This document shows positions 12,097-25,265 of a stretch of 64,000 nt of DNA, in pieces (position 1 is the first letter of the stretch; every line of letters starts with the position of its first letter). Source of the DNA: Paramyrothecium sp. XJ0827 (taxonomy: Eukaryota > Ascomycota > Sordariomycetes > Hypocreales > Stachybotryaceae); assembly GCA_020881915.1 (NCBI GenBank), contig JAJFPB010000009.1, positions 186,001 to 250,000 on the forward strand, written 5' to 3'. The notes under the pieces are model-generated. The model did not search any database. It was given only the letters and a program-made list of their open reading frames with translations, and had not been told where the DNA came from. The position numbers were made by a program, and so were the translations under genes.

Positions 12097-12744
12097 CGAG
12101 ATTTTCGGTCTCGTACCCTCGACCGCCGCCATAGCCGCCGACAAGTCGCTTTAGGCAAGGATGACGTCGTGTTGTATTACAACCTGTCCTCGCCGGAAGA
12201 TGCGGACCGTCTGCTTCAATCAAGGGATCATGGTCAATAGGCTGAACAAAGCGATGCATCTAACCGTCCTATGGGTGCCCACGACTTCGAAGACCTCACG
12301 GACATGCAGAACGATGAATTCATATTTGTGCCAAAAATATGGCAGCTACATTGTAACCCTCGGAATTCGAAGAGAATGCCCAGTGTCTCTGAGGCTGCTT
12401 GCAGCACCCACATGCTGAAAGATCATCACTCTCCTTGCCTAACTAGTGAGAAATTGGCCTTTACGACCAGCTGAGTCACGCTGCCGTGTTGCAACGGTGG
12501 CTTAATGTGTTACAGCCAAGCCTCCTATAAGTGTAACACGGTGTCGCATCCCAGCCATTTACGGCCTTGACCACAGTGCATAACAGCTCAGCCCCAGGGG
12601 AGTCACATCCTTGATTGCCACTTACTTGGGGGCCACCAGTAAGGCTCTGGCACTGCGGATTCGAAATGGGACCTGGGACCCAATCCTCAATTCACATGAT
12701 TTCCGATTCCCTAGCATTCACGCTGAACTGCACAGTAATGGAAG

Positions 12745-14754
12745 ATGCCGCCTCCCAAGACATATGTTTCTGCTCTATCTAGGTTGTGGAAAGAGAACCG
12801 ACGCGCATCATGGAGCCATTCTTACCAACCACCAGAAACCTCTTACCTACCACCAGAAGCATCCACGTTTTGGGAGGAGACGCGACACGCGTCATGGAGC
12901 CACTCTTTGAACGGGTTGGGGAGGTTCGCAGAAGATGACTCTTTCGAGAAGGTTTTCGCAAGCCTTTCTGCTTCGGACGACGAATCAAGCATGACGTTTC
13001 CCTCGAAACCAGCCGAGGCTCAACATCCTCATCTACCGCCTCGGGAGTTATCGAGACGGACTCGTATATGGCACTCCGTGAAGCTGGGAATGTTTACCCT
13101 TGCGACCGGTGGATTAATCGCGGGCATGGTGCAGTTCAACTTGTTCTATGGGGATCTGCAAGTCAATTCACGAGATCTCCCCTGTAGCATCGAATACGCG
13201 GCAGACTCGGAGCGCCTGTTCCTGATCGATCTCTTCTTCGGCAAGTTCACCTTTGCGAAAGCCAAGTTAATAGATCTCACCTGGGATATTGTGGTGGGCC
13301 AAGGCGGCCGGCTGGTCCATGGCTGGATCCTTTACCGGTTCATCGCTTCGGATAGTCTCGTCTGGACCTTGGAACATTCGGCTGTGCCGTATGATGTCAT
13401 TGCTGATCTCATGTTCGACACCGTGTCGTTCCTTTCAATCCCTTCCCTCACCAAGCTTCTATTCCGAGGGTATCGGGTGCGAGTCATTCTTACGGCTATT
13501 GGGCTGGGGTTTACTATTATGCATACCCTTTCCTTCGCAGCCATATGGACCGCCGCTACTGGATATCTTTCAACCAGCCACAGTATGTACACGATGCCGG
13601 ATAACTCGCTGAGAAGTCTGGCTACCGAGAGCTTGTCTCTGTGCTGGGTCTTGGACGCACGACGGCTGGATATGGATCAGCATGAGCTTGTTGTGTTGGG
13701 ACCCGACCTTAAGAAAATGGCTGATATGTTCAGATGGGAGAGAGAAATTGATCCCAAGCCTCTAGACACCTGGAATACTGATATTAGCGAAAGATTCCGC
13801 AGCCAATTCTTTTCCCAAGATGAGTCGTCCGAGTCATCATCTGTGCAAGACATGATGGGCCCCAACTTTTGGGAAGTCTTCAAGTGTGAGTCAGCCAAGG
13901 CAATATCCTTAGGTTTGGTGGGACTGATAGCCATTTCAGATGCCATGGTACGGAGAGAAATCGTGGGCAGAACGAATTCCAGCGGATTGAACGTTGATCT
14001 TTACTACACAACATTGAGTGGCGAGTCAATCAACGAGACCTATAGCAAGGAAAACGCACGTTACACCAATCTCGGGGATCTCTACGAGACCTTCGTGGTG
14101 GAGTATGGGGATGGGGGGTCACCTTTTCCGCTGCCTCTCGACATGCCGACATTCAAGCTCAACAAGTCTATCGAAGCCGGACCAGGCATTGTCCCTTACA
14201 ATTCGTCGTTGAAGTACAAAGACAAAGAGTACCATCTCGACGCACCATTTCTCGACTTGGGCCTGAATTGTGGTGCCCATAACCAGTATTTCACAGCTAT
14301 GGGGAGTTGTGTCTGCTACAACGACGAGCCGATTAGAACTAACTGGTTCAGCAAGGAGAACGTGACCTGCGTTAGCGATAGAGATTTCAGCTGGGGCTTC
14401 TCCAGCCTATTCACGTTGATTGGGCTTTGCCTTGAGATGGCTTGGGTCATTATTTGCTTGGTGTTATGGCTCGACGCGCAGGTGAACAGTAAGCTCCTTC
14501 GGTGGAGGCGACGGGGTGCGGGAAGGGTGAGGCAGGCAATGGACTTTGCACAAAGCTTACAGCGAGATCTGGGGCCAAACACATCCACGTACTCGAATTC
14601 TGAATTGGAGAGAGGAATGAGTAAGTGTCGGCCCGTTCGCTACTCGGTGAGGATTGGTGCTGCTGAGGTTCCAGAGATAAGTCTTGTGCCTGAGAGGAAG
14701 AAGGTTCGTATTAAAATGGTGGATGGAGGAGGCTCGTCACACTCCACAGAATAA
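12745..14754 (+). CDS. Large uncharacterised multi-pass membrane protein
   Basis: A single intronless frame of 669 codons. I do not recognise a named domain. The N-terminus (about residues 17-55) holds a degenerate duplication: RRASWSHS...QPPETS followed by LPPEAS...RHASWSHS. A polar region follows, then hydrophobic segments near residues 112-132 (LGMFTLATGGLIAGMVQFNLF), 245-275 (TAIGLGFTIMHTLSFAAIWTA), 385-400 (ISLGLVGLIAISDAM) and 550-575 (LFTLIGLCLEMAWVIICLVLW). Between the last two lies an Asn-rich, probably exported segment with NxS/T sites and a cysteine cluster (LNCGAH...GSCVCYND...VTCVSD). The C-terminus is basic. This organisation resembles fungal lineage-specific membrane proteins of unknown function. 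The start is the first in-frame ATG, and a downstream ATG could be used instead. Confidence 0.7.
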   Translation: MPPPKTYVSALSRLWKENRRASWSHSYQPPETSYLPPEASTFWEETRHASWSHSLNGLGRFAEDDSFEKVFASLSASDDESSMTFPSKPAEAQHPHLPPRELSRRTRIWHSVKLGMFTLATGGLIAGMVQFNLFYGDLQVNSRDLPCSIEYAADSERLFLIDLFFGKFTFAKAKLIDLTWDIVVGQGGRLVHGWILYRFIASDSLVWTLEHSAVPYDVIADLMFDTVSFLSIPSLTKLLFRGYRVRVILTAIGLGFTIMHTLSFAAIWTAATGYLSTSHSMYTMPDNSLRSLATESLSLCWVLDARRLDMDQHELVVLGPDLKKMADMFRWEREIDPKPLDTWNTDISERFRSQFFSQDESSESSSVQDMMGPNFWEVFKCESAKAISLGLVGLIAISDAMVRREIVGRTNSSGLNVDLYYTTLSGESINETYSKENARYTNLGDLYETFVVEYGDGGSPFPLPLDMPTFKLNKSIEAGPGIVPYNSSLKYKDKEYHLDAPFLDLGLNCGAHNQYFTAMGSCVCYNDEPIRTNWFSKENVTCVSDRDFSWGFSSLFTLIGLCLEMAWVIICLVLWLDAQVNSKLLRWRRRGAGRVRQAMDFAQSLQRDLGPNTSTYSNSELERGMSKCRPVRYSVRIGAAEVPEISLVPERKKVRIKMVDGGGSSHSTE

Positions 14755-14927
14755 TATTAGACTAACGGACGGGAATGAGTTGAAATTATTTGGCTACAGA
14801 ACTCTGATACACTAATTGACTAATAGACCACTAAAGAGAAGAGAGTTGTTTGACTTGTCACATCCCTCCACCTCGTGTGAATTTTGCCTAGGACTGTGAG
14901 CAACCTTTGTCAACCGTGATCCATGGC

Positions 14928-15475
14928 CTAGACGCGGGTCCCTTCGTCAACACCACAGTGATGCTCATATATCTCGCCGGGGCGCCGTGTGATGTTGGCA
15001 GCATACAGCTCTTGTCTCATTACCACAGCCATAACAGCTTTCAGCAGAGCAGCAGGACTTCGTAAACGAGATTTCATCCGCAGCAGCACAGAGGGACACA
15101 CCGCGTGTGTAATGGTAGAGTTATCATGCCCGCCTGCTCGTTTTGTGCGCATTGGTCCTGGCAATGCTATTTGACCTCGCAGAGATGAGTTCATAGCTGA
15201 CACTTACCTTTCATCTTTTCCAGGCACCGTTGAATCACTACTAGGACGAAAACTGGCTCATCTATAGACTCTGCCTGAGATTAATCGTGGACAGCAGGAA
15301 CCAGCAATTTAAGGCATTCCCGCTCATACTCATCCGAGCTATAATATGTCGATCCAATGGCTTCCAGGCGCCGCGCAGATACAGCTAGACCAGCATATAG
15401 AAGACATTTATCCTGGAAGATAGTTGCTTGAATGTGGTTGCGGAATGGGGCGCCCGAGCTCTCAACTAGAGGCAA
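14928..15475 (-). pseudogene. C-terminal relic of a fungal Zn2Cys6-type transcription factor
   Basis: The frame from 15475 reads FRNHIQATIFQDKCLLYAGL, AVSARRLEAIG, DEYERECLKLLVPAVHD, a TAA stop, then SIDEPVFVLVVIQRCLEKMK. A probable intron (GTAAGTGTCAG...) leads to AAL LKAVMAVVMRQELYAANITRRP. This order (LL-A-ALSARHL ... D-Y---CL--LIP-L ... DE-LLA-VI-R--E ... LRQEIY--F--QRP) is characteristic of the distal part of the fungal transcription-factor region in Zn2Cys6 proteins. No DNA-binding Cys6 cluster is found upstream, so the gene is truncated and stopped. Family assignment is by pattern only. Confidence 0.45.
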
Positions 15476-15479
15476 CGAC

Positions 15480-16018
15480 TAATTGGGGACGAACATCCTG
15501 ATACACTTGGTGCCATGTTCAATCTCTCTCCCACGTTGTGCGAATCCGGTCATTTCCAGAGAGCGACCATGCTTATGAAGAAGTGCCTAAGATGTGAATC
15601 AAAATGCTAGGTCAACATCATCTGGACACTAATCGCGCGAAGAGAAGTTGCCTAGTATTATTGTCAAGAAAGAAGACAAAAGGATATCTATTGCTTTGAT
15701 GGATATCTCCAAGGTACCATTATCTGGTCAGGAAGAGCATGAATTACTTCATGAAATGCTACCTGAGTCAAATGGAGGACCTTGCCTAATATTGGTCTCG
15801 ACGGGGCCAATGGTGGCGCTGCCAGCCTCGCCTGTGCACTACCGAAGCTTCACGTCACCGTTTTCCAGACATAGAACATGCATCAATCTTACAATTCAGT
15901 GGATCACGGTGCTGTGACATGTCGTTTCAACCAGTAAATGAAAAGGCACCCTTCGCTATGTGTAGGCATCTCAATCCAGGGCCATAGGGTACAACGATTA
16001 CCACTAGATGTAAGTATA
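15480..16018. other. Intergenic, nothing recognised
   Basis: A plus-strand ORF at 15648-15917 has no recognisable family and starts with a non-ATG codon. It is not called as a gene. Confidence 0.4.
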
Positions 16019-16794
16019 TCAATGAAGGAGCGCAACTTGTTCATTGAACACTTCTAGGTAGACTTTTAATCGCTGGATAGTCGCGGCGTCCCTGTCAGTC
16101 TCGAAGCCACTTAATAGCCAGTTGCTAAATCCATTGTAGTATCCAGCGTTAGAGGTCCTGTTTGCATCAGGTAGATATGCTGCCCAACCCACGAGGTAAG
16201 ACGGGGCGGACCGACCCAAACACGAAGCAAAGCAATCAAACTAGCAAAAAAACCGAATAAGAGAAATAAAATAGCAGCCCAATGCGCACACCCGGTAGCT
16301 TCAGAGTGCATCCCATCGATCAATGGATATTGGGCCCATGGTTTGTACAACGATGCGATCATTTGGCCGTGTCTATCAACAGGATTCAAGACAGGATTCC
16401 AATCACCTTGCCCAACATCATGACCAGTGCACACCACCTTAGATCCGTGCAATTTTATACTGCAGGCAGGGTATGGGAGTTGAGCAAGCAAGAAGCGCAC
16501 AATAGCACTAATTGTATGCATAGGCACAGTAACAGGGGATTCCATAGAAGTATCAGAGACATTGACCAAAGCCCCGTATTCGGTTGCAACCTCGATCCAT
16601 TGCTGCTGCATATCGATGGTTTCAGAGGCAAATCTGGTGGCGTTTTGTGCAAATGAGAGGATTTGAAGATGCGGTATTCTTCCACAATTATCAGATCTGT
16701 CGACTTCACGCCAGACTTCAGCCATTGCATAGTAAACTTGGTACGTCAGCCTCTTTTGTACAGGCTTTGACGAATTGGAAGGAGAAGTGGTCAA
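16019..16794 (-). CDS. Uncharacterised membrane-anchored protein
   Basis: An open frame of about 227 codons (16111-16794) has a polar N-terminal region with two cysteines, a hydrophobic stretch MHTISAIVRFLLAQLPYPAC and a clear membrane helix CAHWAAILFLLFGFFASLIA near residues 170-190. Soon after the helix the frame runs to a stop. The overlapping frame 16019-16219 then looks more protein-like (SYLVGWAAYLPDANRTSNAG, then YNGFSNWLL, then IQRLKVYLEVFNEQ). The true C-terminus is therefore probably reached by an intron or a frameshift near 16.2 kb that I could not place. No family recognised. The 5' end may extend beyond 16794. Confidence 0.4.
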
Positions 16795-16814
16795 GGCTTT
16801 TTAGCCGCGAGTAG

Positions 16815-18103
16815 AGGGGGGGCCTTTTAAGTCGCACACAAGGGCGTCGATACTGCATCTTTGCAAATCAATGTGCCAGTTAGTAGAAAGGCGGAGGCTG
16901 AGAACCACCACTTATTTTATGAAGGTACTAGTCTGGTAAAAGATATCGCTATTACCCCTTGACTTTCACCATGATTGTGCCCTAGGAGAATGTAATGGTC
17001 AAGCATCTTGGCCAATAGGAGCTGCCTGTTTTAATCCAATCAAGATCGTCATAACACTAACCTCCTCAATTAAGATGCTGGTTCTCTTTCGCGCTGCACG
17101 GGTTAAAATTCTCTTTCGCGCTGCACAAAGCTATTTAGTTGATTGCAGCAATGGCCATTGATTCTGTAGATTTTGGCGAAAGAGGAACGCTTCACATGGC
17201 TGGACTTGGGTTTAGTAGGGAGATGCTTAATTTATGCTAGCCATCTCCTTGCGGAAAGCCTTGAGTTTTGGAGGATTACCCAGTTCCAGTCAGACACAAA
17301 CTGTATTGTGATTGGTGAGGCAAACACACCAGGTACTTTGGCTACCCTTAAGTTTCTAAGTCCGCGCTTGGAGGTTTGCAAAGCTCGTGTATACAGGGAA
17401 GGGGGCTTTATCACCCGAGCACGAAGCCAGGCACGGAACTTATATCTTCTCTCATCAACTTCAAGCTTCTTCCACCATCGAATGATTTCATGTTATCTGA
17501 CCTTGTTATTGTTTGAGTAGAGTATCAAGTATTGGTCTCATAAAATGGTTCAACAGCTTCCCTGTGGAGAAGAGAACGCCCGTAGTCTTCGGTGAAGATT
17601 CCCTGAAAGCTAAGAGACCTGCTCAGGGAATGAAACGTCGATTTATAGTTGTAGCGAGCTTTGACTTCGCCATCGAAAGAGTTGATAGGATTGTTTTAGT
17701 GAAATTCGAAGTTAATATCTTCAATGATCTGAACGATGGTGTGAGGTTTTGTATGAGAGCTTTGACAATGCCCTTTCATTCACCTCGGGGCATCTTTGCA
17801 ATAAAATAGATGACTCCCTCCAAAATCGAGTGGCTTGACAAACTCTCGGAACCAGAGCAGCATTGCCCAAATCCCTTCGCCTTGTCTTACCCTTGCTAAC
17901 TCATCGAGCAATAATTCCAAGTTGATTCATCAGCCGGTCGAAGGCCACGTTCACAGAAGACGAGTGTAGGTCTTAGCTTTGCGGTTTTGGAAGCCATTGA
18001 CAATGATGGCAGTTGTATTGACTCTAGATATGCCTTAATAAAACAAAATGCTTTTTAAACATAAAAATACACGCTTATTTATGTGCAGCCTTAATTCTAA
18101 ATA
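16815..18103. other. Intergenic, with weak plus-strand ORFs
   Basis: ORFs at 17173-17520 and 17513-17809 have no family similarity and no convincing start context. They are left uncalled. The only defined object is the direct repeat pair at 17082-17126. Confidence 0.45.
17082..17126. repeat. 18-bp direct repeat pair
   Basis: TTCTCTTTCGCGCTGCAC occurs at 17082-17099 and exactly again at 17109-17126, separated by 9 bp (27-bp period). It lies in non-coding DNA. It may be a small tandem duplication or a repeated protein-binding site. Confidence 0.8.
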
Positions 18104-19753
18104 TTAAGCCGGAATCCATACAAGCTCAATAATACCATCGAGCTCTTTCATAAACTCCTCATCCTCGTTCACCCAACGTTCATCATCCTTCTTCCGGATG
18201 TATATTTGTGAGACTGCCCCATCATCTGTGATATGGGATTCCCGGAGCTCCCAAGCAATCTTCTTCCCGGTCTTACTGAGCGAGGGACGCTGGGGGCCGT
18301 AGGTATAGTCAAAGTTCCAACCGTTGTCCTGGAGGAGCGGGTGAAACGTGCGTTCCACCTGACCGAGCTCAAAGTCGATGCCGTCAGCGTACTGAGCGAT
18401 GCTGTACGCGTTGGAGATTATGAAGTTGTCCTTGGTAATAAAGCGCTGGTAAGGACAGTCTTCGCCACAAGTATGGGCAATCTTGGTAGTCTCAAATGGG
18501 TATGCCGTGTGCCACAGATCGTCGCTCTTGAAGTGGTGCACACTGTATGGCTTGAAGCCGCCCTCGTAGAATCCCGACGCATCTCCTGAAATGTCAAGCT
18601 GCCAGAGCTCCTGCAGCTGAAACAAGCGCACGTCGGTATTTTCGTAGATGCACTTGCGGAGAAGGATGTCTCCTTGGGGACCCCAGCCGGAGTCGGCCTC
18701 TTTAATTTTCTGCTTCGTCATACAGTCCTCGTGAATACTGTTAATAATCTTCGCCAGGGGGCGACTGAGGAAGACGCCAGCGCCGCCAAAAGCCTGGGAT
18801 CCATGCGTTTGGACAGCAAAGACATCCTCGGACAAAGTTCCGATGTAGAGGGGCATTGTGTGGTCGAACTGCTTGAATCTTTCGACGACACTACCGATGG
18901 CCGTAAAGAATGTGTCATCGTCGCACAAGACTAACCACTTCTTATTGGCAGAGTCCTGGTGGGTGTACAGCATCGGGACGAGGTTGAGATAGTTGACAGC
19001 CATCTCCTTTTTAACCCAGCTGTCCAACGCGCTGACCTCGGCGTCAATCCCCACATCAGCGAGCCGTTGGGCAATATCCGTAAGCTCCTGTTCGGTAGCA
19101 TCAAGCAACCGAAGGAGGAGCTTGCCACCATTGGACCTGCCCTTACTGTCAGTCAGCCAGTAGGACCACTCCCTGATCGTAGTGATATTCCTGAGGCGTT
19201 CGTAATTCGTGGATATGGCGAACATGAAGTCGGAGAGGTCAACATCAGCTGGGAAGGGCGACTCCGGAACAGTGACTGTCAAGGGGTCGCCACATTCCTC
19301 CTCGTGTTGAAAGGTTTTCGACAGGTCCAACGTTCGGAAGCTCTCGTCGCCGTTGGGAAGAAAGCTCTGCTCTAACGAGGTATAGGACGGGCGCTCGATA
19401 GGCTTGTGAGTGAAGCGGACGTAGCGCTTAAAGTATTCGACCTGTGCTTCCAGGTCATACTTTTCCTGGACGTCGCGAAGTCTGCTAGTGTCGGGGTCAC
19501 AGTTCATAACGTGTTTCGACAAAGGTGCGCCGTGGGCGGTATCATTGAAGGTGTGGTCGCCATGACGCTCCGGCATAATGTCTCCCGGATCCCTCAGGTC
19601 GGCCGTGTTTAGAACCAAATCCGTGACGTAGACCCGCTGCGGTGGCGGCGGCGGCGGCGGCGGCGGCGGCAGCGGCCTTGAGATCAAGTAGAGCACGAGG
19701 AAGAGGAGCACAAGACCCGCCAGCTTGACCGCCCTCGCGAAACGATTCGGCAT
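18104..19753 (-). CDS. Type II membrane GT31/fringe-like glycosyltransferase
   Basis: Intronless gene of 549 aa from ATG 19753 (MPNRFARAVKLAG). I prefer this start because it puts a signal-anchor (LVLLFLVLYLIS) at residues 13-27, as expected of a Golgi type II enzyme. The frame extends upstream to 19969 without a stop, so a longer N-terminus is possible. A run of about ten prolines (encoded by a GGC/GGT repeat near 19640-19672) separates anchor from lumenal domain. The catalytic region has KKWLVLCDDDTFF with the DDD metal/nucleotide-binding motif of fringe-like transferases, then PLYIGTLSED, FGGAGVFLS and GPQGDILLRKC. This matches the fungal GT31/DUF604 group. It probably transfers a sugar from a nucleotide donor onto glycoproteins or glycolipids. 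Donor and acceptor are unknown. Confidence 0.8.
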   Translation of the reverse strand: MPNRFARAVKLAGLVLLFLVLYLISRPLPPPPPPPPPPQRVYVTDLVLNTADLRDPGDIMPERHGDHTFNDTAHGAPLSKHVMNCDPDTSRLRDVQEKYDLEAQVEYFKRYVRFTHKPIERPSYTSLEQSFLPNGDESFRTLDLSKTFQHEEECGDPLTVTVPESPFPADVDLSDFMFAISTNYERLRNITTIREWSYWLTDSKGRSNGGKLLLRLLDATEQELTDIAQRLADVGIDAEVSALDSWVKKEMAVNYLNLVPMLYTHQDSANKKWLVLCDDDTFFTAIGSVVERFKQFDHTMPLYIGTLSEDVFAVQTHGSQAFGGAGVFLSRPLAKIINSIHEDCMTKQKIKEADSGWGPQGDILLRKCIYENTDVRLFQLQELWQLDISGDASGFYEGGFKPYSVHHFKSDDLWHTAYPFETTKIAHTCGEDCPYQRFITKDNFIISNAYSIAQYADGIDFELGQVERTFHPLLQDNGWNFDYTYGPQRPSLSKTGKKIAWELRESHITDDGAVSQIYIRKKDDERWVNEDEEFMKELDGIIELVWIPA

Positions 19754-22283
19754 GGTGAACGCCCGCTGGAAGTCAATGTTCAACGGCAATCCTCCGGATT
19801 GAGAAGCAGCTCCAGAGCGGCGCTTCTCCAGTCGAAGTTGGTGCTGAGCAAAGAGGGCTTTCATGATGCTGGAGGCTTTTGTTGCCGCTTTGACGGCCAG
19901 CTCCGACATGAAATCACAGCAGAAGAGGAGATTGGAGTGACGGGTGCTTTCTCTGCGGCTCTGGATCAATCGAGTGTCCTGGTCATCGGAAATCGATTGC
20001 GAGAGCAGTCGTCTTCCAACGCAAGGTCCTGCTTGCGATTGATGAACGACTCCGGGGCGTCGGGTCGCTGCTTGGCTGTCCTTAGAGTTCGATCGGACGA
20101 ACTAGCGTGGGAATCGTCCCAAGGTCCCCTTCTTTACTAATTATGTGCAGACTCCGCCGCCGCAGTTCATGGGGGAGGAAATAGGGGTTAGGCGAAGCTC
20201 CACACAAATAATCAGGCAAACGCGCAGCTCCCCGTGCATGAGCCAATAAATAAGCAACGCTTATGCTACTACCTCTGTACTGGGGGCGCAAAAAGGCTTA
20301 GTTACGTGTACTGACAAGGGTGTACGTTCACAAACGTCTTTGGGAAATGCTTAGCCCGGCAGGGGTTCGTTCCCAGGGACCACCCAAGGATTCTTCATCA
20401 TGTGTCAGATCAGTGGAGAGTCATCAGGAGACATACCACGATGTGTGTTCAGATTTTCGTTTCTTCTTGGGAAAACCCGTTGATGAGTTCGTGAACGCAA
20501 TTGGGCCAACACTACCCTCCTTTGTGCACAGCATGAACTCCTCATCTTTCTCATGAGCATCTCCTCTGTTGATCATCACGTGAAATGCAGCTCCACTGCA
20601 CACAGCCCCATGCTGGTCACAATGCAGGGAAGGAAGAAATTTCAACAATGCGGCTTAGGGGCACAGGCCCGGACTAGCACTTCAAAGATGGATTAGTTTC
20701 CGCGGTCCTCCATGCGGGTGAGCTTTCGCCTCATTGGTGGACGTACGTAGACGCACCCATAGTATCTCGTTTCAAGAAAAAAACAAGGCGCAGTCTGATG
20801 GGGCGAATTGGCGCACAAGGCAACCGGGTTGGACGCGAGTCTCATTCAAGCCTTCGGGTGCTGCTTGGGAGGGTGGGCTTGGCAACGGGTATTGACGCAA
20901 ACCCATGTTCGGGCCAAGAACCGTAGGCGTAGCAGCATTGGCGGGACGCATTGCCAGAAGGATTGTTTGACAAATCAACACATTCAAGAAAAGAGACCAC
21001 GCTTGGATGGATTGGAAATGCCCAGCACTAATACGAGGACGCAGCGGGGACTCTCCCCGCTGCGAAGTGGGCCGCTTCAAAGTCTGGACAAACCGAACAC
21101 TGGCGATGTTGCGGAACGGGACGGGGTTTTCTTTCGAAACAATTAGAGAGCGAGTGGCTGAGCAAATTAATCTGATTGAGTTGTTTGGAGTTCCCATCCC
21201 TTGAGAGTCGTTACTTGGAAAGGCCGAATGAGGTTTGACCCCGAGGCAACACGGTTTCCAGGCAATTGAGGGAGAATGAGGCCTCCATGTCCCGGGTAGC
21301 CGAATCACGACGTGTTTGCCCGTGCTTCAGGCACCGGACTGGCTTCCCACTTTGCGGCATCGACATGGGTGGGCGACCACTGCTAGACCTACGTGTCCTA
21401 TATTGGAATCTCCTTGGAGTCTACTACTTCTGTAGCTGGTTAGCTCCGGATCTTGAGCCTCATGAGTAAAGTTTGTTTCCTCGGCGGGCTCCCGCGGCCT
21501 TGGTGCCCATTAGTCTGCGGACCTGGAAAGATCGCCACGCTGCAAGGCTTCGGGTGTCGCGCACTAAGTGCTGCCACACGTCTTTAGCGCAGATTTGTGG
21601 CTGGAGGTGCGTGCGGGTCTCTCGACGTCATGCTGCCCGCTCTGTAGTTCGCATCATCTGGCTACCCGCTCAATACCCAGAAAGAAGCCGCAAATCGACC
21701 TATGACCATGGCCGGCGAATAATGCCATTTTTCACAATAAAATATTTCTCTATGGCCTGGCATGTAATTAGTTGGTGCCACCTCTTCTGCGCAGTCTTTG
21801 AACTACAAAAACATTTACGTGAATTTAGCATAGTGAAGGCATTTGAGACGAAGTCTTCCAATGTCTTAGGCGAACCGGTAGAGCCCGTACAGAGCACCTG
21901 CCAAGTAAAGTGTGTTTGAATATAATTTTCTCTGTTTTCTCTATTTTCTCTATTATGTCAATGGACATCAAGAGCTTGCTCAGTCGCCACTTAATGAACA
22001 GCGAGTGCTGACTTCCAAGCTGCGCTTACTGTGTTCTTTCAGCCACCACGTCCCTCATGTCTTTAATTGTAACTTCTGATTCTGCTTCGAGTCTTTTTTT
22101 AAACTGATTACTATGCAATCTCGTCTGACACGGGTGCGATGCGCCTAAAAGCCTGCTCGGATACACGGCTAAGACCTCAAATGATGCTGTTGTTATTGTA
22201 TGCGGAGAAGAAGTCATCGTGACCGTGCAATTTGATTGTGCGGCTACCTGCGGATACTTATTGAGACTACCTAGTACTTGATA
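19754..22283. other. Long intergenic stretch, nothing recognised
   Basis: About 2.5 kb. The longest frames (20772-21308 minus, 20808-21146 plus, 21473-21919 plus) overlap each other on opposite strands and show no protein-family pattern, so I treat them as chance. No transposon ends or RNA genes were identified. Confidence 0.5.
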
Positions 22284-23160
22284 CTAAAAGAAAACACCCA
22301 TAGCTATTCCTCCAAAAAATCCTAAGCATAAGTAGAGTTTGGTATTCAATAATCGACTGCTGCCAGAATCCACTGGGCCAGGCGATGGAGTAGGCGCGGG
22401 AGTGTTCGTGTCTGTCCGAGCAGCGAAGCGCATCTCCTTCTTACCGAAGTCAAAAACCGAGACAACATTCTTCAAGAAGGCGCCTCCTAACAGATTCACC
22501 TGTGTATCATTGAATCCTGCAGATCTAGTGATTGTGCTGTAGCATAAACCCGTAGAATTACTCGTCGCAATGAGATCTTCAACATCATGCCAGAATGTAT
22601 GACCGTCGATTTCTATTCCGAAAGCTGGAGCCCTTGCATTGCAGTCCACAGTCAAAGTCAACGAAGCTTCGTCGAAGACAGCTGGAGGGTCGAATTGGCT
22701 GTTGAACGAATCGGCAATCTCGTCTGGTACAAAGTTCATGGAGGCGACAGAGGCGATTCTAGCTTGGAACTCGATTGTACTTGTATTGGGAGACGAGGAC
22801 GAGCCCCATGAGACCGAATCGACTGTCAAAGTCATTTGACTAATCTCAGGACCCTGTTGGTAAAAATGCTGTGGGATATTCTCCGTAACTTCGATGGGGG
22901 TAACAGCCCAGTCGTCGACATATTGAACAGGAGGAAGTTCTCCCAGACCGAGCGAACCACCAGAAGCGCATTTGAGGCACGGTGCAAGGAAGATAGTGCT
23001 GTGAGCAGTTGTAGTATTGATAAAATTAGACGGCGATGCTGGCAAATTTCAGAGTAATTTGGAACTATTTCCACAATATTCCTCGGGAGGTCCAGTCAGC
23101 AAGACCTCTCCATAAAAACCCGAATCCATGGCTAGCTTGCGTGCATTCTTTTTAATCGTC
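22284..23160 (-). pseudogene. Aspartic-protease-like C-lobe with GPI-type tail, truncated
   Basis: The frame reads GPPEEYCGNSS, a TGA stop at about 23049-23051, then LPASPSNFINTTTAHSTIF, FDEASLTLTVDCNARAPAFG, IEIDGHTFWHDVEDLI, TGLCYSTITRS and NLLGGAFLKNVVSVFDFGKKEMRFA. The last block is the hallmark C-lobe strand of pepsin-like (A1) proteases (LLGD-FL-N-V-VFD). A Ser/Thr/Pro linker and a terminal hydrophobic segment (LYLCLGFFGGIAMGVFF) preceded by a small-residue site suggest GPI anchoring, as in yapsin-like enzymes. The N-lobe with the first DTG is not found upstream. The TGA fits a CGA-to-TGA transition. Called a 5'-truncated pseudogene. Confidence 0.65.
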
Positions 23161-23381
23161 CTGTTGTCGGGAGTCTCCCCGGAGACACACGGACTCGGGG
23201 AACGTTCCGGAAGAGGTGGAGATCCTAGTTGATGGCGCCATCGACACTAATGATAGGGACGGGGGAGCATCCGGTCGGTGATAAGGTCATGAGCAGATAA
23301 TGCCCGCATACCTCGATTTTGACCTGCAAGATTCTTCCAGCACCATATCTCAGGTTGCTTCCCCAACTATTAAAATGAAAA

Positions 23382-25161
<1,780 letters not shown>

Positions 25162-25265
25162 TTATCCCCTGAAAACAACATATCTATCGTACGTCCAGTG
25201 ATTCAATCAAGACGATGGTCTGAAGCGTGAATTTCGAAGAAGATATATCCAATGCAATATGGAAT

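Noticed and set aside
18169..19612. Several plus- and minus-strand ORFs overlapping the GT31 gene
   Set aside because: They are frame shadows of a GC-rich single-exon gene and lack family patterns.
20340..20390. GGGTTCG-like box that could suggest a tRNA T-loop
   Set aside because: No matching acceptor, D-arm or anticodon stem could be built around it.
20772..21308. 178-codon minus-strand ORF and the overlapping plus-strand ORF
   Set aside because: Neither shows a domain, signal peptide, splice sites or plausible composition. They mask each other on opposite strands.
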